Shown here: positions 40,809 through 49,348 of the stretch, one piece after another
How positions within the stretch are numbered: the stretch's first letter is position 1
How the letters are laid out: every line of letters starts with the position of its first letter
DNA from: Lutraria lutraria
Taxonomy: Eukaryota > Mollusca > Bivalvia > Venerida > Mactridae
Reading direction: 5' to 3'
DNA: 64,000 bases
Assembly (NCBI GenBank): GCA_964023205.1
Contig: OZ026833.1
Location: 34,698,366-34,762,365, forward strand
Translations under genes and position numbers: made by a program
Notes under the pieces: generated by a model
What the model saw: only the letters and a program-made list of their open reading frames with translations
What the model was told of the DNA's origin: nothing
Databases searched by the model: none

Positions 40809-43062
40809 ATGCATAAGCTGTATCGCACTATAGACCAGGAATATACGGAGCCGGTTGATGGACGTGTCATTGGTAAGATAATTAGTGTTTTTTTCTACAA
40901 GTTTCAGGTTCGTACTTCATTACCCGTTGATATATTTCTTCCGATAGTATAAAAAATAAAATGCTGTTTTACAAAGTAAACGCGGTTTCTAATAAATCCA
41001 TTTTAAATACAAATGTAGTTTGAATGTTTAGGCTATTAACATCATAAGGTGCTAAAATCAAACACAGAAAGTTACTATATACAGTGAAACAGGTAACATG
41101 TCTGTAAAATATTATTCTGTACAGTATAGGTAAGCGTTGGCTTACAGTTTTATCCACATATGATATAAAAAAGTCCTATGTTAGGAGAGCGTATGGAGAG
41201 ACGTTTACACCCCCCACCCTAAACAAATAACTGCTGAATGTATGGTAGTTTTTGTTGATGTTAACGTTCTATACATGTGTCTTAACGTGTTTTTTTTCTA
41301 TATCTCGTTTCACAGGGGACATCCCGGAATGGCTATCAGGAAACCTGTATAGAAATGGTCCGGGAAAATACGAAGTGGGTGAAGACAAGTTTAAGCATTG
41401 GCTAGATCCTTTAGCTATGCTGCAATGTTTCCGAATTGGTAAGTACATAACTAAATTCTAGCCATATACTCAATCAATAGAAATGTTTATTAGTAAACTA
41501 TTCATGAAAATACATGTTTATAGACACCTGGTTATAAATACCATCACTTAAGCAACTGGTGCTACAAATCTGGTCACTTATACCATACATTCTGCGGAAT
41601 CATTTATTTTCGTTGGGGATTTAATTTCGTGGATTTCGTGGGTCGGCTCATCCACGAAATTAAATCGACACGCATTTAAATGCAGAGATAAGACATTTCT
41701 TTTCGAAAATCAAAATCCACGAATTTATGTCCCAACGAAATAGCCATTTCAGTAAAAAAACACGAAAATTGAGCCCAACGAAAATTAATGAAAATACAGT
41801 ATGTGAACCGATTTGTTACGAATGTATTTTTTACGGATATATTGATGACAATTGCGATCTGTAAAAAAATTACCTGTTACACATGTGGTCCGTAACAAAT
41901 GTGATCTTGTAGACTTCAATTGTCACGTGACGTTTGGTGTTTTTTTTATTATAAATGCATGTATAAATTTGTATATTTGTTAATCATGTAATACGTGCAA
42001 GTCATTTATATTTAGTAATATTCAATTTTCTATTATTTTAATGTAGGGGAAAATTATCATACGTGATAAATTGTACAGAATGTCATTTTTAAACAACTGC
42101 GTGTTGCATGTTATATTTAGGAAACAAGAGGGCGACTTACCAATGTCGGTATCTTAGAAGTGACGCTTACCTCAAAGCTTTGGAAGCAAACCGGATTGTT
42201 ATACACGAGTTCGGCACAGTAGCGACACCTGATCCTTGCGTAAACAGCTTCAACAAGTAAGTAATACACTGAACTGTTTTCACAGAAAGTGTGCGGAATG
42301 GTAAAAAAGTGATAAGTGAATGTATCTTTCGTTGGCTCTATTACAAAGTCTAGGGCCGAGGGTAAAGTTAGGGGACAGGTCAGGTATTCAGAAACAGACA
42401 TATTACGCTTACGACGCAAACATCAATTGAAATATATTTGAATATATCAACTATTTTCGGGGCGTGTGCTCATGTTTCCGACAGTATTTCCGATATTGAT
42501 ACATAGACGGATTTCTAGCCTGGTCAGTGTTCTTGAATTCTGCGTTGTAGAACCGATATTGTCTTAATTGATAATTAAATATATGGTCATATATCCGTTT
42601 AGCTACCGTACGAATATTTAATACACCCTATTTATCACGAGAATAGTGTTCAAGTGCATATCCACTTGGGCGGCAGATATGGTTTTATATAGTGACTTTT
42701 ATAACACTGGCTGTCGTACTCACAAAAAGTATTACCATCGATAATATATCGAAACGAGGGTCAACACGTGTTATATATAAAGTGATATAATCTTATCCAT
42801 ATTCTCAATTGCTTCAATGGTTGTACTGTGTAAGACCAAACTGCAAGAAGTTCAGAAAGTAATGATAAGATAGGTGATCACGGTTTTCTCTGTAAGTATA
42901 CCTTGTAACATATATTTCAGACAATTAAGCAGATTTGAGATGGAGGATTCGACGGATAACACAAATGTCAGTTTCTTTCCCATGCAAGATGAGCTGTACG
43001 CTGCAACGGAGAGAAATTTCATCAATAAAATTGATCCAGAAACTCTTGACAGATCTGAAAAG
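40809..43062 (+). CDS. Carotenoid oxygenase (BCO/RPE65 family), exons 1-4
   Basis: Exons 40809-40872, 41316-41438, 42121-42256 and 42921-43062 join in phase (1, 1, 2, 0) with GTAAGx donors. The product begins [10 protein letters not shown] and contains [22 protein letters not shown] and [16 protein letters not shown], the N-terminal signature of carotenoid cleavage dioxygenases; most relatives have Gly after the Asp in the second motif where this one has Pro. Then come [17 protein letters not shown] and [14 protein letters not shown]. These enzymes split carotenoids (or isomerise retinyl esters) on a seven-bladed propeller with four His iron ligands, the first of which is in exon 5. The gene continues at 61319 after an intron of 18.3 kb that holds the Polinton. 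Which subfamily it belongs to cannot be told from this. Confidence 0.92.
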
Positions 43063-43195
43063 GTAAACGAAGTTAAACTTATAATGTTAAAAGACCATTA
43101 GCTTTTTGAATTTAGTAATACAGAACAATAGATAAAATGATAGTAAAATATATTTTATTTGTGCAGAATTTACATAGCCACACCTCGTAAAATGT

Positions 43196-43380
43196 TTGTA
43201 AAAAATACTGTGCTACATTTTATATAAAAAAAAATACTGTGCTACATTTTATATGTAAAAAATACTGTGCTACTTTTTATATGTAAAAAATACTGTGCTA
43301 CATTTTATATGTAAAAAATACTGTGCTACATTTTATATGTAAAAAATACTGTGCTACATTTTATATGTAAAAAATATGTA
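43196..43380. repeat. 28-bp minisatellite beside the Polinton insertion
   Basis: About six units of AATACTGTGCTACATTTTAT plus ATGTAAAA, with CTGTGCTAC recurring at roughly 28-bp steps from 43208. It lies in intron 4, about 70 bp left of the target duplication. Confidence 0.9.
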
Positions 43381-43452
43381 AGAAAATTTCAGAATGTTTA
43401 TTTTATTGCAAGCAAAAGTCAGTCTCGCTGATACTACATCTTTTATTTTAAC

Positions 43453-43458
43453 CGTATG
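43453..43458. repeat. Target site duplication, left copy
   Basis: CGTATG directly abuts the left terminal repeat and is repeated exactly at 60694-60699. A 6-bp duplication is the known size for Polinton integration. Confidence 0.95.
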
Positions 43459-43716
43459 AGTAGTATATGGCGGTACCCTGGGTACCAAATCAACGTAATT
43501 GGTACCCAGAAGTTTTCAAACTTTGCGCAAATTTGCACAATGTTGTACCCCAAAATAGTATGAAATGGATTTAAGGAATGTTCTGGGTACTGTGTGTGTT
43601 TTGTTATTTGTACTGTATAGACTAAATATTTATTTGAGACAATGAGAGAATTTTCTTTCGAAAAGACATGGTGGCCCTGAAAAGGGCCGTTGGTGGTCCT
43701 GAAAAGGACCGTTGGT
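43459..43716. repeat. Left terminal inverted repeat, 258 bp
   Basis: It matches the reverse complement of 60436-60693 except at 43568 and 43573. The outer part has a GGTACCC-T-GGGTACC palindrome (43472-43486) and three further GGGTACC-like motifs. The inner edge holds two histone-type stem-loops serving the gene at 43723. Confidence 0.97.
43673..43710 (-). terminator. Tandem histone-type 3' stem-loops, left end
   Basis: In the sense of the minus-strand gene ending at 43723, the RNA reads GGTCCTTTTCAGGACC, a 6-nt spacer, then GGCCCTTTTCAGGGCC. Each is a perfect 6-bp stem with a UUUC loop, as in metazoan histone mRNAs, and the flanks ACCAAC and ACCA are also histone-like. GAAAGA lies 14 nt beyond the second stem. 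The first stem begins 12 nt after the stop codon. Confidence 0.85.
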
Positions 43717-43722
43717 GGTTTT

Positions 43723-44313
43723 TTAAACCGTGTTTGCTGACTGATCTGGTTGGGTACATAGTTCGCATTGGCAGTCTGGTGGGGGATAGCAGAGCCTGCA
43801 TGTTGAATCCCCACAGGACCATTCCTGTTCTGGTACTGGTGGTTGTTCCGTGTACTCAACTTGAGCGGTAGTGATGATACGCCAATGCTCTTCTTCTTGT
43901 TGTTGTTCCCGTTGTCTATTCACCGTTCGTTCCCGAGCATCTCGCTGCCTTTCTCTGACTTGATCTCGAAATTGCTCTCGCATTTGAGATAATTCTTCTC
44001 TATGATGAAATCGATTGGTTTCAATGGTATTCAAAGTCTCACCAATGAATTGAAGATCACGTTCCCTTTTTCTAACAATGCTAGCCGCTAAGCGACTGAT
44101 TGAACGCCATACCCTGCTCTGTTTTTCAGTCAGTTGTTTTGCTGTTTTGAGTTCATTGAATAAAGCCTCCATCTTGAGTGTTTGAGTTCTCAGAATGAAA
44201 TGAGGCATTGTATTGTAAGACGGAGTATTTTTCTGTTGAAGCGCCGCCCACTCTCGTGGTTGGATGACGTCATATTGCTTGGATGACGTCACCCTAGGGT
44301 TGGATGGCGTCAC
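43723..44313 (-). CDS. Coiled-coil protein with Cys-rich tail, unknown function
   Basis: The frame is 196 residues if it starts at 44313. The middle (about 45-145) is a long charged helix, probably a coiled coil (ELKTAKQLTEKQSR...REELSQMREQFRDQVRERQR). The C-terminus has six Cys in CGDSTCRLC and CQCELC, possibly a zinc-binding cluster. The first 35 codons overlap three repeats of a TGACGTCATCCAA-like DNA motif that looks like promoter sequence, so Met36 (ATG at 44208, MPHFILRTQ) may be the true start, giving 161 residues. It is the gene nearest the left terminus and ends in the histone-type stem-loops. I recognise no homologue. Confidence 0.7.
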   Translation of the reverse strand: MTPSNPRVTSSKQYDVIQPREWAALQQKNTPSYNTMPHFILRTQTLKMEALFNELKTAKQLTEKQSRVWRSISRLAASIVRKRERDLQFIGETLNTIETNRFHHREELSQMREQFRDQVRERQRDARERTVNRQREQQQEEEHWRIITTAQVEYTEQPPVPEQEWSCGDSTCRLCYPPPDCQCELCTQPDQSANTV

Positions 44314-44321
44314 GCGCCAAT
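44265..44321 (-). promoter_or_regulatory. Triple CRE-like array with CCAAT box
   Basis: TGACGTCA at 44265-44272 and 44284-44291 and TGGCGTCA at 44305-44312 are each part of a TGACGTCATCCAA-type repeat spaced about 20 bp. A CCAAT lies at 44317-44321. They stand 57-105 bp upstream of the alternative ATG at 44208. CREB/ATF-type sites at this regular spacing suggest a promoter. Confidence 0.5.
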
Positions 44322-44399
44322 GTACCGCACAGACATGTGCTTGATTTTTATGAACTTAGAAAAAAGATAACAGACACCTAGTTTCAGTTTTTCTAAACT

Positions 44400-44405
44400 T
44401 TTATT
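44400..44405 (-). terminator. Poly(A) signal for the protease-end transcript
   Basis: AATAAA on the minus strand, 44 nt past the protease stop codon at 44449. It is the only canonical signal between the protease gene and the left-most gene, so the capsid block probably ends here. Confidence 0.55.
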
Positions 44406-44448
44406 TTTGTAACAAGAAAACAGTAACAACATGAAACAGTAACATTGT

Positions 44449-45075
44449 TTAATGATCACCATAAAGAGTTGTATTTCTATGTGTGATACTATGATACAAA
44501 CGGTTGTGACCTTCTGGTCTAGAGTTACGTTGAGCACAACACTTTTGTCCACACTTGTTCACATATTGAGCATGCATGTAATAAGTACCATAATATTGTT
44601 GAAACCAATGCGTCACATAAGTGTCATTTTTTCCATACATGTCCGGTTTGAATCGGGTTAACAGTATCTGGTTCAAGTCACATTCACGTGAGATAAAATC
44701 CAAAGCGAATAGACAATACACACCACACACCGGTAACATATCGCCTTGTATTCTCATGGCATTCCACAGATAAGTTTTGTTGGCATGTTTTTTCACAAAG
44801 GTTAGAATCTCTTCGAAAGGAGGTAATCCGTAGGAATCAAAGTACACTGCTTTATTGTCTTTTAAATAAAGAGCCACCCAGTGTTCTCCACGTTGATTCC
44901 CGTTATGGGTATTCACAATATAGGCTTTCACGTCATGCGGTTTCTCTGAAGGTAATTGATCTTTGGCACAAACACGAGCATGTAGTGGTTTTAATAACGG
45001 TGAATGATCTAATAGGTATTGTAGTTCATTCGTCTCCATAATGCCAATTTCTGTTGACACGTTCAGCCCAAACAC
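44449..45075 (-). CDS. PRO: Adenain-like cysteine protease (virion maturation)
   Basis: Adenain/Ulp1-type proteases process capsid precursors inside the particle. The frame shows GEHWVAL (His65), VYFDSYG (Asp80), Gln110 for the oxyanion hole, and VCGVYC (nucleophile Cys117), in the order and spacing of the C5/C48 fold. The length of about 200 residues suits the family. The first ATG at 45075 lies inside the preceding gene; Met13 (45039, METNELQYLL) also lies within it and aligns better with the usual start of the fold, so I favour Met13. The C-terminus has CGQKCC and many His/Asn. A poly(A) signal follows at 44400. Confidence 0.88.
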   Translation of the reverse strand: MFGLNVSTEIGIMETNELQYLLDHSPLLKPLHARVCAKDQLPSEKPHDVKAYIVNTHNGNQRGEHWVALYLKDNKAVYFDSYGLPPFEEILTFVKKHANKTYLWNAMRIQGDMLPVCGVYCLFALDFISRECDLNQILLTRFKPDMYGKNDTYVTHWFQQYYGTYYMHAQYVNKCGQKCCAQRNSRPEGHNRLYHSITHRNTTLYGDH

Positions 45076-45490
45076 TGATCCATTGATCTATGAACTGATT
45101 CTGAGTGAGTTCTTCTTTAAATTGAATCCATAATCGACACGCGTCTCCTTTTTCACTATCGGTCAAGGTCACTAATTCAGGATACCACTTTTCCATGACC
45201 TTGAACACGTCCAAACGTTGAATCGCTTTTTGAATGTAAAGTTCTGTCCACTCTTCCGTATTCGTGTATAAGCAGAGTACATGTTGTACTTGACTAGGAT
45301 GATTCACTCGACAACCATAACAGTCTTTATGCACTTGATTATAAATTAAAGATTGGAGTGCTTCTGTGACGTGATGATTCAAGCACTCTTGTAAAAAGTC
45401 CGTTCTTGAACTTGTACAACAAGGATACGCCAATAACTTCATTTCGTAATCTTGTCCTTTTTCCAGGTGTTCAATATCCATGTCTTCCAT
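45026..45490 (-). CDS. Conserved Polinton protein with Cys/His zinc-type motif
   Basis: 154 residues. The central CYGCRVNHPSQVQHVLCL has Cys-x2-Cys, then His and a later His and Cys, a probable zinc site. From memory, a similar CxGCxxxHPSQxxH block recurs in small unnamed proteins of other Polintons, so this is likely a conserved family. The gene starts one base after the major capsid stop and overlaps the protease start region, so it belongs to the packed capsid block. The function is unknown. Confidence 0.75.
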   Translation of the reverse strand: MEDMDIEHLEKGQDYEMKLLAYPCCTSSRTDFLQECLNHHVTEALQSLIYNQVHKDCYGCRVNHPSQVQHVLCLYTNTEEWTELYIQKAIQRLDVFKVMEKWYPELVTLTDSEKGDACRLWIQFKEELTQNQFIDQWISVWAERVNRNWHYGDE

Positions 45491-45491
45491 C

Positions 45492-46790
45492 TTAATAATC
45501 TAGAAGCACTTCTCTGAATTGATTGATTTCAATTTGATTGTCGTATTCCGCAAATACAATCACGTTGATGGCTTGTGCAAGTGCTGTTCCAAAGTGAAAT
45601 TCCAATCTCAGATTGCCCGTTTTTATAGGATGGAGTTGACCTTCCTCGCAACCTTGATCTGCTGTCAAGTCCAACCCCCAGAGTGTGTATCCGTTCCGAT
45701 AATCATTCATGCTCAATCCAAATGAACGATTGAGACCAAGAGCTCCTGTCGCTTGATAGAGTGACATGTAGGATCTTAGAACTTCTCCCGTTTCAAAATT
45801 GGGTTGAAACGCTTTGTTATGAATACTTTTTCCGTCAATGCTGACTTCTAGATGATTCAGTGTAAAATGACGGAACTCAAAGGGGTTGGTAGCCATGTCT
45901 CCATTCATGTCTCCATTTCTTACCATACCGATGATAAGACGTTTTGGCAATTGACCTTGAAATAAATGATCTTCAATCTTGGATCGTTGACCGTTAGGAA
46001 TCGTAAATGTTTTTACTTCAGTTCGTCGGATGGGGATTTTCATGTTATGTTGAGCAATCTGTTGATTGAGTTGATTGGCTACCACTGGCAGTAAATCTAC
46101 TGTTCTTACATTAAATCCTGCTTCTAGAAACTTGATTTTACCCGGTGAAGTACTCATGAGACAGAATTGAGGTGACGCTTTGTTTAGTCTTAAGCGTATT
46201 TCCATACCATTGGGTAAATATTTATCTTGCATCATCAGATCCAAATGAAGCCGTCCACATAGTTCCACCACACGACTTTGATGGACACGAGCACGTCTCT
46301 TACCATAGCCCTTGTTATCCCCGTCATGTACTTTTTCGAGCATATGACCAGCGGTGTCTTCAGCCCATAACTCTAACGCCTGAAGCTGAGTGTCTTTACA
46401 GCTTGAGGTGAAGGAGAGTAAATTTTCTATGTATGCCCGATAGGCATACGTGTCCGCATTGCTGGTGATCAGTTTATTATTCAGGTACACATCAATGCTT
46501 GAGAACATGCTGTGAAAGAAATTGTTGACGGTAGCAATTTCACTGTCGCCCGCTAGGTCTGTACCATCTGCCTGTATAATTTTTAGTTTTAGGTACAGGT
46601 AAGATTGATTCAGATCTGTCCATTTTTCTGTCTGTGCAGGAATCACAAATTCAATCGGAGCATTATTGTCCAGGGCAGAAATGGGATAATGCTCAGTCCA
46701 TTGACCTTCTTGCATGGCTGTCATGGTAGGTGGCACAACAGACACATCCAACTCTGTCTTACTACATTCACAGGAACCGTGTTGCATCAT
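45492..46790 (-). CDS. MCP: Major capsid protein, double jelly-roll (hexon type)
   Basis: 432 residues. The order of motifs (PIEFVIPAQTEKWTDLNQSYLYLKLKI, FFHSMFSSIDVYLNNKLI, then RLHLDLMMQDKYLPNGMEIRLRL and a second beta-rich half ending LEFHFGTALAQAINVIVFAEYDNQIEIN) matches what I know as the Polinton/adintovirus major capsid, annotated in invertebrate genomes as F54H12.2-like. Two stacked jelly-rolls per subunit would build the trimeric hexon of an icosahedral shell. The gene lies between the pX-like gene (2-bp gap) and the zinc-motif gene (1-bp gap). Confidence 0.87.
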   Translation of the reverse strand: MMQHGSCECSKTELDVSVVPPTMTAMQEGQWTEHYPISALDNNAPIEFVIPAQTEKWTDLNQSYLYLKLKIIQADGTDLAGDSEIATVNNFFHSMFSSIDVYLNNKLITSNADTYAYRAYIENLLSFTSSCKDTQLQALELWAEDTAGHMLEKVHDGDNKGYGKRRARVHQSRVVELCGRLHLDLMMQDKYLPNGMEIRLRLNKASPQFCLMSTSPGKIKFLEAGFNVRTVDLLPVVANQLNQQIAQHNMKIPIRRTEVKTFTIPNGQRSKIEDHLFQGQLPKRLIIGMVRNGDMNGDMATNPFEFRHFTLNHLEVSIDGKSIHNKAFQPNFETGEVLRSYMSLYQATGALGLNRSFGLSMNDYRNGYTLWGLDLTADQGCEEGQLHPIKTGNLRLEFHFGTALAQAINVIVFAEYDNQIEINQFREVLLDY

Positions 46791-46792
46791 GA

Positions 46793-47158
46793 TTAATCGA
46801 AAATATCAAGAGGTCTGGCCTGCTTAACTCGGCGATGATGAAGTTTCGAATGAGGTCTTTTCTTGACTGGTTTGCTCTTTATACGTCTTTTAGGGCTGGC
46901 CACGGCATGTAGCAAGGATTCACCCACATCTTTTAACACAGAGGCTCCACGTTTTCGTATTACTTGTTTAGCGTTTGATCCTGTCAAGATATCTTTGATA
47001 GCGGCTTTTCCTTGCTGGAGTCCTTCTTTTTTCAAGGTGCGAACTCCAGATTTCACAAATGGATTCAGTAAAGGCATGATTCTTTTCATGGCTTTCTTAA
47101 ACATAGATCCAAGTCCGTGTCCATATTGTCGAGGTTGACCTTGGTAAGTAGGTATCAT
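46793..47158 (-). CDS. Small basic pX-like virion core protein
   Basis: 121 residues, strongly basic. The N-terminus GHGLGSMFKKAMKRIMPLL could form an amphipathic helix. The C-terminus (KRRIKSKPVKKRPHSKLHHRRVKQ) would bind DNA or act as a nuclear localisation signal. Its position between penton and hexon and its composition match the pX-like proteins reported for adintoviruses, named after the adenovirus core peptide. Its ATG overlaps the penton stop as ATGA. The role in DNA packing or membrane disruption is inferred. Confidence 0.7.
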   Translation of the reverse strand: MIPTYQGQPRQYGHGLGSMFKKAMKRIMPLLNPFVKSGVRTLKKEGLQQGKAAIKDILTGSNAKQVIRKRGASVLKDVGESLLHAVASPKRRIKSKPVKKRPHSKLHHRRVKQARPLDIFD

Positions 47159-47997
47159 TGTCTTTGACGTAGGTGTAGTTTCACCATAGACTTCCCATGA
47201 ATAAACTGAATAGACTGGCCAGTGTCACCCCTTATATGGATAGTGATGGTGTCAAAGTCGGCTTTAGCCAGTGGTACATAGTGTAAATTCAAGAACTCGA
47301 AATGAATATGGGGGTTAGTTCCTGCTTTCGTTCTCGGATCAAATGGAGCTACACGTAAGATGGGGGCTTCTATGTTTCCCAAATAGGTATAAGACGCAAG
47401 GTCGGAATAAACAAACAAATGATTATGACCCATGTTAATATCTACGCCATGAGGAAACGGATCTGGAGTGTCTTTAAAAAAGATGGTCGAAGAACTATCA
47501 GGGGCTCCACCCAGTTTAATAAACATGTGAGGATGAAACTGAATGCCTAGTTGATCCGAACTGTCCAGTTTTGCGCGTTTACTTTGTCCTGAAAAACCCA
47601 TGGTAAATCGAAGGCCTTTCTGTCTAAATATTTTACCTAATTGATCTTTCACGGTAAAGTCAATCGTCTCGATCAAATGTTGGGGTGTGACATAAGTTCC
47701 TATAGGAATACAAAGTCGTACACCTTTTTCTTCTTTATTGGGGAGAGTACAATAGGTCTCAAAGTTTTCTAAGGCCTTACCCAGGACAGGATCATGTGTG
47801 ACAATGTAGAAATGTCGCTCTTCTTCAGTGACATTAATGACCTGACTAGGAACAATCATTTCCACTAAGGCAATTTCCCAATCTTGTTTATTGAGATGGA
47901 TGGGTTTTGCCAGTTTGGTACGAAAACAACATTGCGTATTGTCTTGGAATAAATCCATAGAGCTATCACTCATGAGTGTGATGTAAAACGAACTCAT
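47155..47997 (-). CDS. Penton / minor capsid protein, single jelly-roll
   Basis: 280 residues. It begins SFYITLMSDSSMDLFQDNTQCCFRTKLAKPIHLNKQDWEIALVEMIVP, a form characteristic of Polinton minor capsid proteins, with predicted beta strands throughout and the C-terminal INFxFLNLHYVPL-like region (HFEFLNLHYVPLAKADFDTITIHI). Pentons close the icosahedral vertices. It overlaps the small membrane protein gene upstream by ATGA and the pX-like gene downstream by ATGA, which suggests co-translation from one message or very dense promoters. Confidence 0.85.
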   Translation of the reverse strand: MSSFYITLMSDSSMDLFQDNTQCCFRTKLAKPIHLNKQDWEIALVEMIVPSQVINVTEEERHFYIVTHDPVLGKALENFETYCTLPNKEEKGVRLCIPIGTYVTPQHLIETIDFTVKDQLGKIFRQKGLRFTMGFSGQSKRAKLDSSDQLGIQFHPHMFIKLGGAPDSSSTIFFKDTPDPFPHGVDINMGHNHLFVYSDLASYTYLGNIEAPILRVAPFDPRTKAGTNPHIHFEFLNLHYVPLAKADFDTITIHIRGDTGQSIQFIHGKSMVKLHLRQRQ

Positions 47998-48281
47998 GTT
48001 GATTTAGGTTTATTGAATTTCAAGGAGGGATTCGGTAGAATATAACCTAGAGAACTACTTAAAAGCAGAAGCCACAATTCTCGATCGGGTCGTTGAAAAC
48101 ACAAATTAAATAGCGATACGGTAATAATAATAAATACCACTACAATTTGTGCAAAAAAAGTGACCTTATTTTTGGGTTCACACAATTTGGTTTGCTCTGA
48201 GGCAGTCACTACCACACTGGCCGTATCGGTTTGAGACATGATGTATTTATTAACTAAACGAGATGGGATTCGGGAATCCAA
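47994..48281 (-). CDS. Small two-helix membrane protein
   Basis: 95 residues from 48281, or 81 from Met15 (48239, MSQTDTAS), which I prefer because the upstream part overlaps the integrase 3' end. Two hydrophobic segments are visible, VTFFAQIVVVFIIITVSLFNL (about 40-60) and LWLLLLSSSLGYIL (about 69-82), with charged residues between. It could be an inner membrane component of the virion or an egress factor. I recognise no family. The stop codon overlaps the penton ATG. Confidence 0.6.
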   Translation of the reverse strand: MDSRIPSRLVNKYIMSQTDTASVVVTASEQTKLCEPKNKVTFFAQIVVVFIIITVSLFNLCFQRPDRELWLLLLSSSLGYILPNPSLKFNKPKST

Positions 48282-49348
48282 CTGTCAAATTTCGAAGGAT
48301 AACCTTTCCAATGTACTTTAATTTCACGTCTTCCGTCTACCTTACTCTGGCGATGTGCGAGCACTGATTCAATTTCATAGATAGCATCATCTTTTATAAC
48401 CTGTACTTCAGAGAAATAAAACGAACCCAAAATGGGTTCTCCGTCTAAATCAGTCAATTTCACAGTAGCAGGAGAGGTCTTTTTGACTTGGATCACTTTA
48501 AACAGTTCAGTGGTCCAGTTGGGTAGATAACCTTTATCAAATGTACGTTTTGTTTTATTGATACGAACAATATCTCCCACATGAAGGGTCGTCGACGCTT
48601 TTTTTCTTGATTTTCCATACAAGGTCAAGGCCACTTGAGATTCGTTATTCTCATTTACGGATACGGGTGCCATTTGTATACTACGATGAACACGATGATT
48701 ATAGGCATGCACGAGATCAGACAATACCTGAATATACCTTCGTGTTTTATGATGCGTAAAGTATTTCCACATGCGTGATTTTAAGGTCCGTTGAAAACGT
48801 TCCACTATACTAGCCTTCGTTTCTGGGTTTTCAGTCGTAAAATAATGAATCCCTACTTTGTCTAAAAACTGTTGAAACCTTTGATTCTTGAATTCTGTTC
48901 CTTTATCGGTTTGCAACGCTTTAGGTTGTCTCGTTTTAAGAATAGAGCGAAACGCTTCCACCAATGTGAGCCCCGTTTTATCCTTGAGGGGAACGACCCA
49001 AGCATATTTTGAAAACACGTCAATGACACACAACAAATATCGATAAGGGGTGTTGTACTGAGCCAAGGATTGCATGTCTGCCAAATCAGCTTGCCATTGA
49101 TGATCAATACCACCCACAATCGTTTTCCGTCTCGAGAATACCCTACGGATAGGTTTGTGCAGGGTATAGGTCTTTTGTCCCTTCAACCAGGATCGCACTT
49201 GACTTGGCGTAATGGATTTCAGTTGAGTTCGAGCTGCTGTAGTAAGACGTTCTACCCCACCAAAACCAGCCGGATGATGGGGATCATAATAAATCTGATG
49301 TAACAGACTGTCTACCTTTTTGTTCATGTTGTCTAGTAGGCTTCCCAC
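48254..49348 (-). CDS. INT: Polinton integrase with C-terminal chromodomain
   Basis: 364 residues. A zinc-binding-type N-terminal region (about 20-60) is followed by the rve core with Asp88 (WQADLADM), Asp148 (LQTDKGTEF) and Glu183 (IVERFQRTLKSRMW); 34 residues between the last two give the classical DDE(35) spacing. After an SH3-like region (LHVGDIVRINKTKRTF), residues about 317-364 form a chromodomain (YEIESVLAHRQ...EIKVHWKGYPSKFDSWIPESHLV), which in related elements is thought to steer integration to histone-marked chromatin. All key residues are present. The 6-bp target duplication fits this enzyme. It overlaps the gene upstream by 16 bp. Confidence 0.95.
   Translation of the reverse strand: MGSLLDNMNKKVDSLLHQIYYDPHHPAGFGGVERLTTAARTQLKSITPSQVRSWLKGQKTYTLHKPIRRVFSRRKTIVGGIDHQWQADLADMQSLAQYNTPYRYLLCVIDVFSKYAWVVPLKDKTGLTLVEAFRSILKTRQPKALQTDKGTEFKNQRFQQFLDKVGIHYFTTENPETKASIVERFQRTLKSRMWKYFTHHKTRRYIQVLSDLVHAYNHRVHRSIQMAPVSVNENNESQVALTLYGKSRKKASTTLHVGDIVRINKTKRTFDKGYLPNWTTELFKVIQVKKTSPATVKLTDLDGEPILGSFYFSEVQVIKDDAIYEIESVLAHRQSKVDGRREIKVHWKGYPSKFDSWIPESHLV

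Noticed and set aside
43522..43537. E2F site in the terminal repeat (TTTGCGCAAATTTGC)
   Set aside because: It lacks one of the two S positions of TTTSSCGC and is only an imperfect palindrome, too weak to claim.
43673..43710. Bacterial-type rho-independent terminators
   Set aside because: The hairpins have no U-run after them and lie in a eukaryotic element; the histone stem-loop consensus explains stem, loop and downstream purines better.
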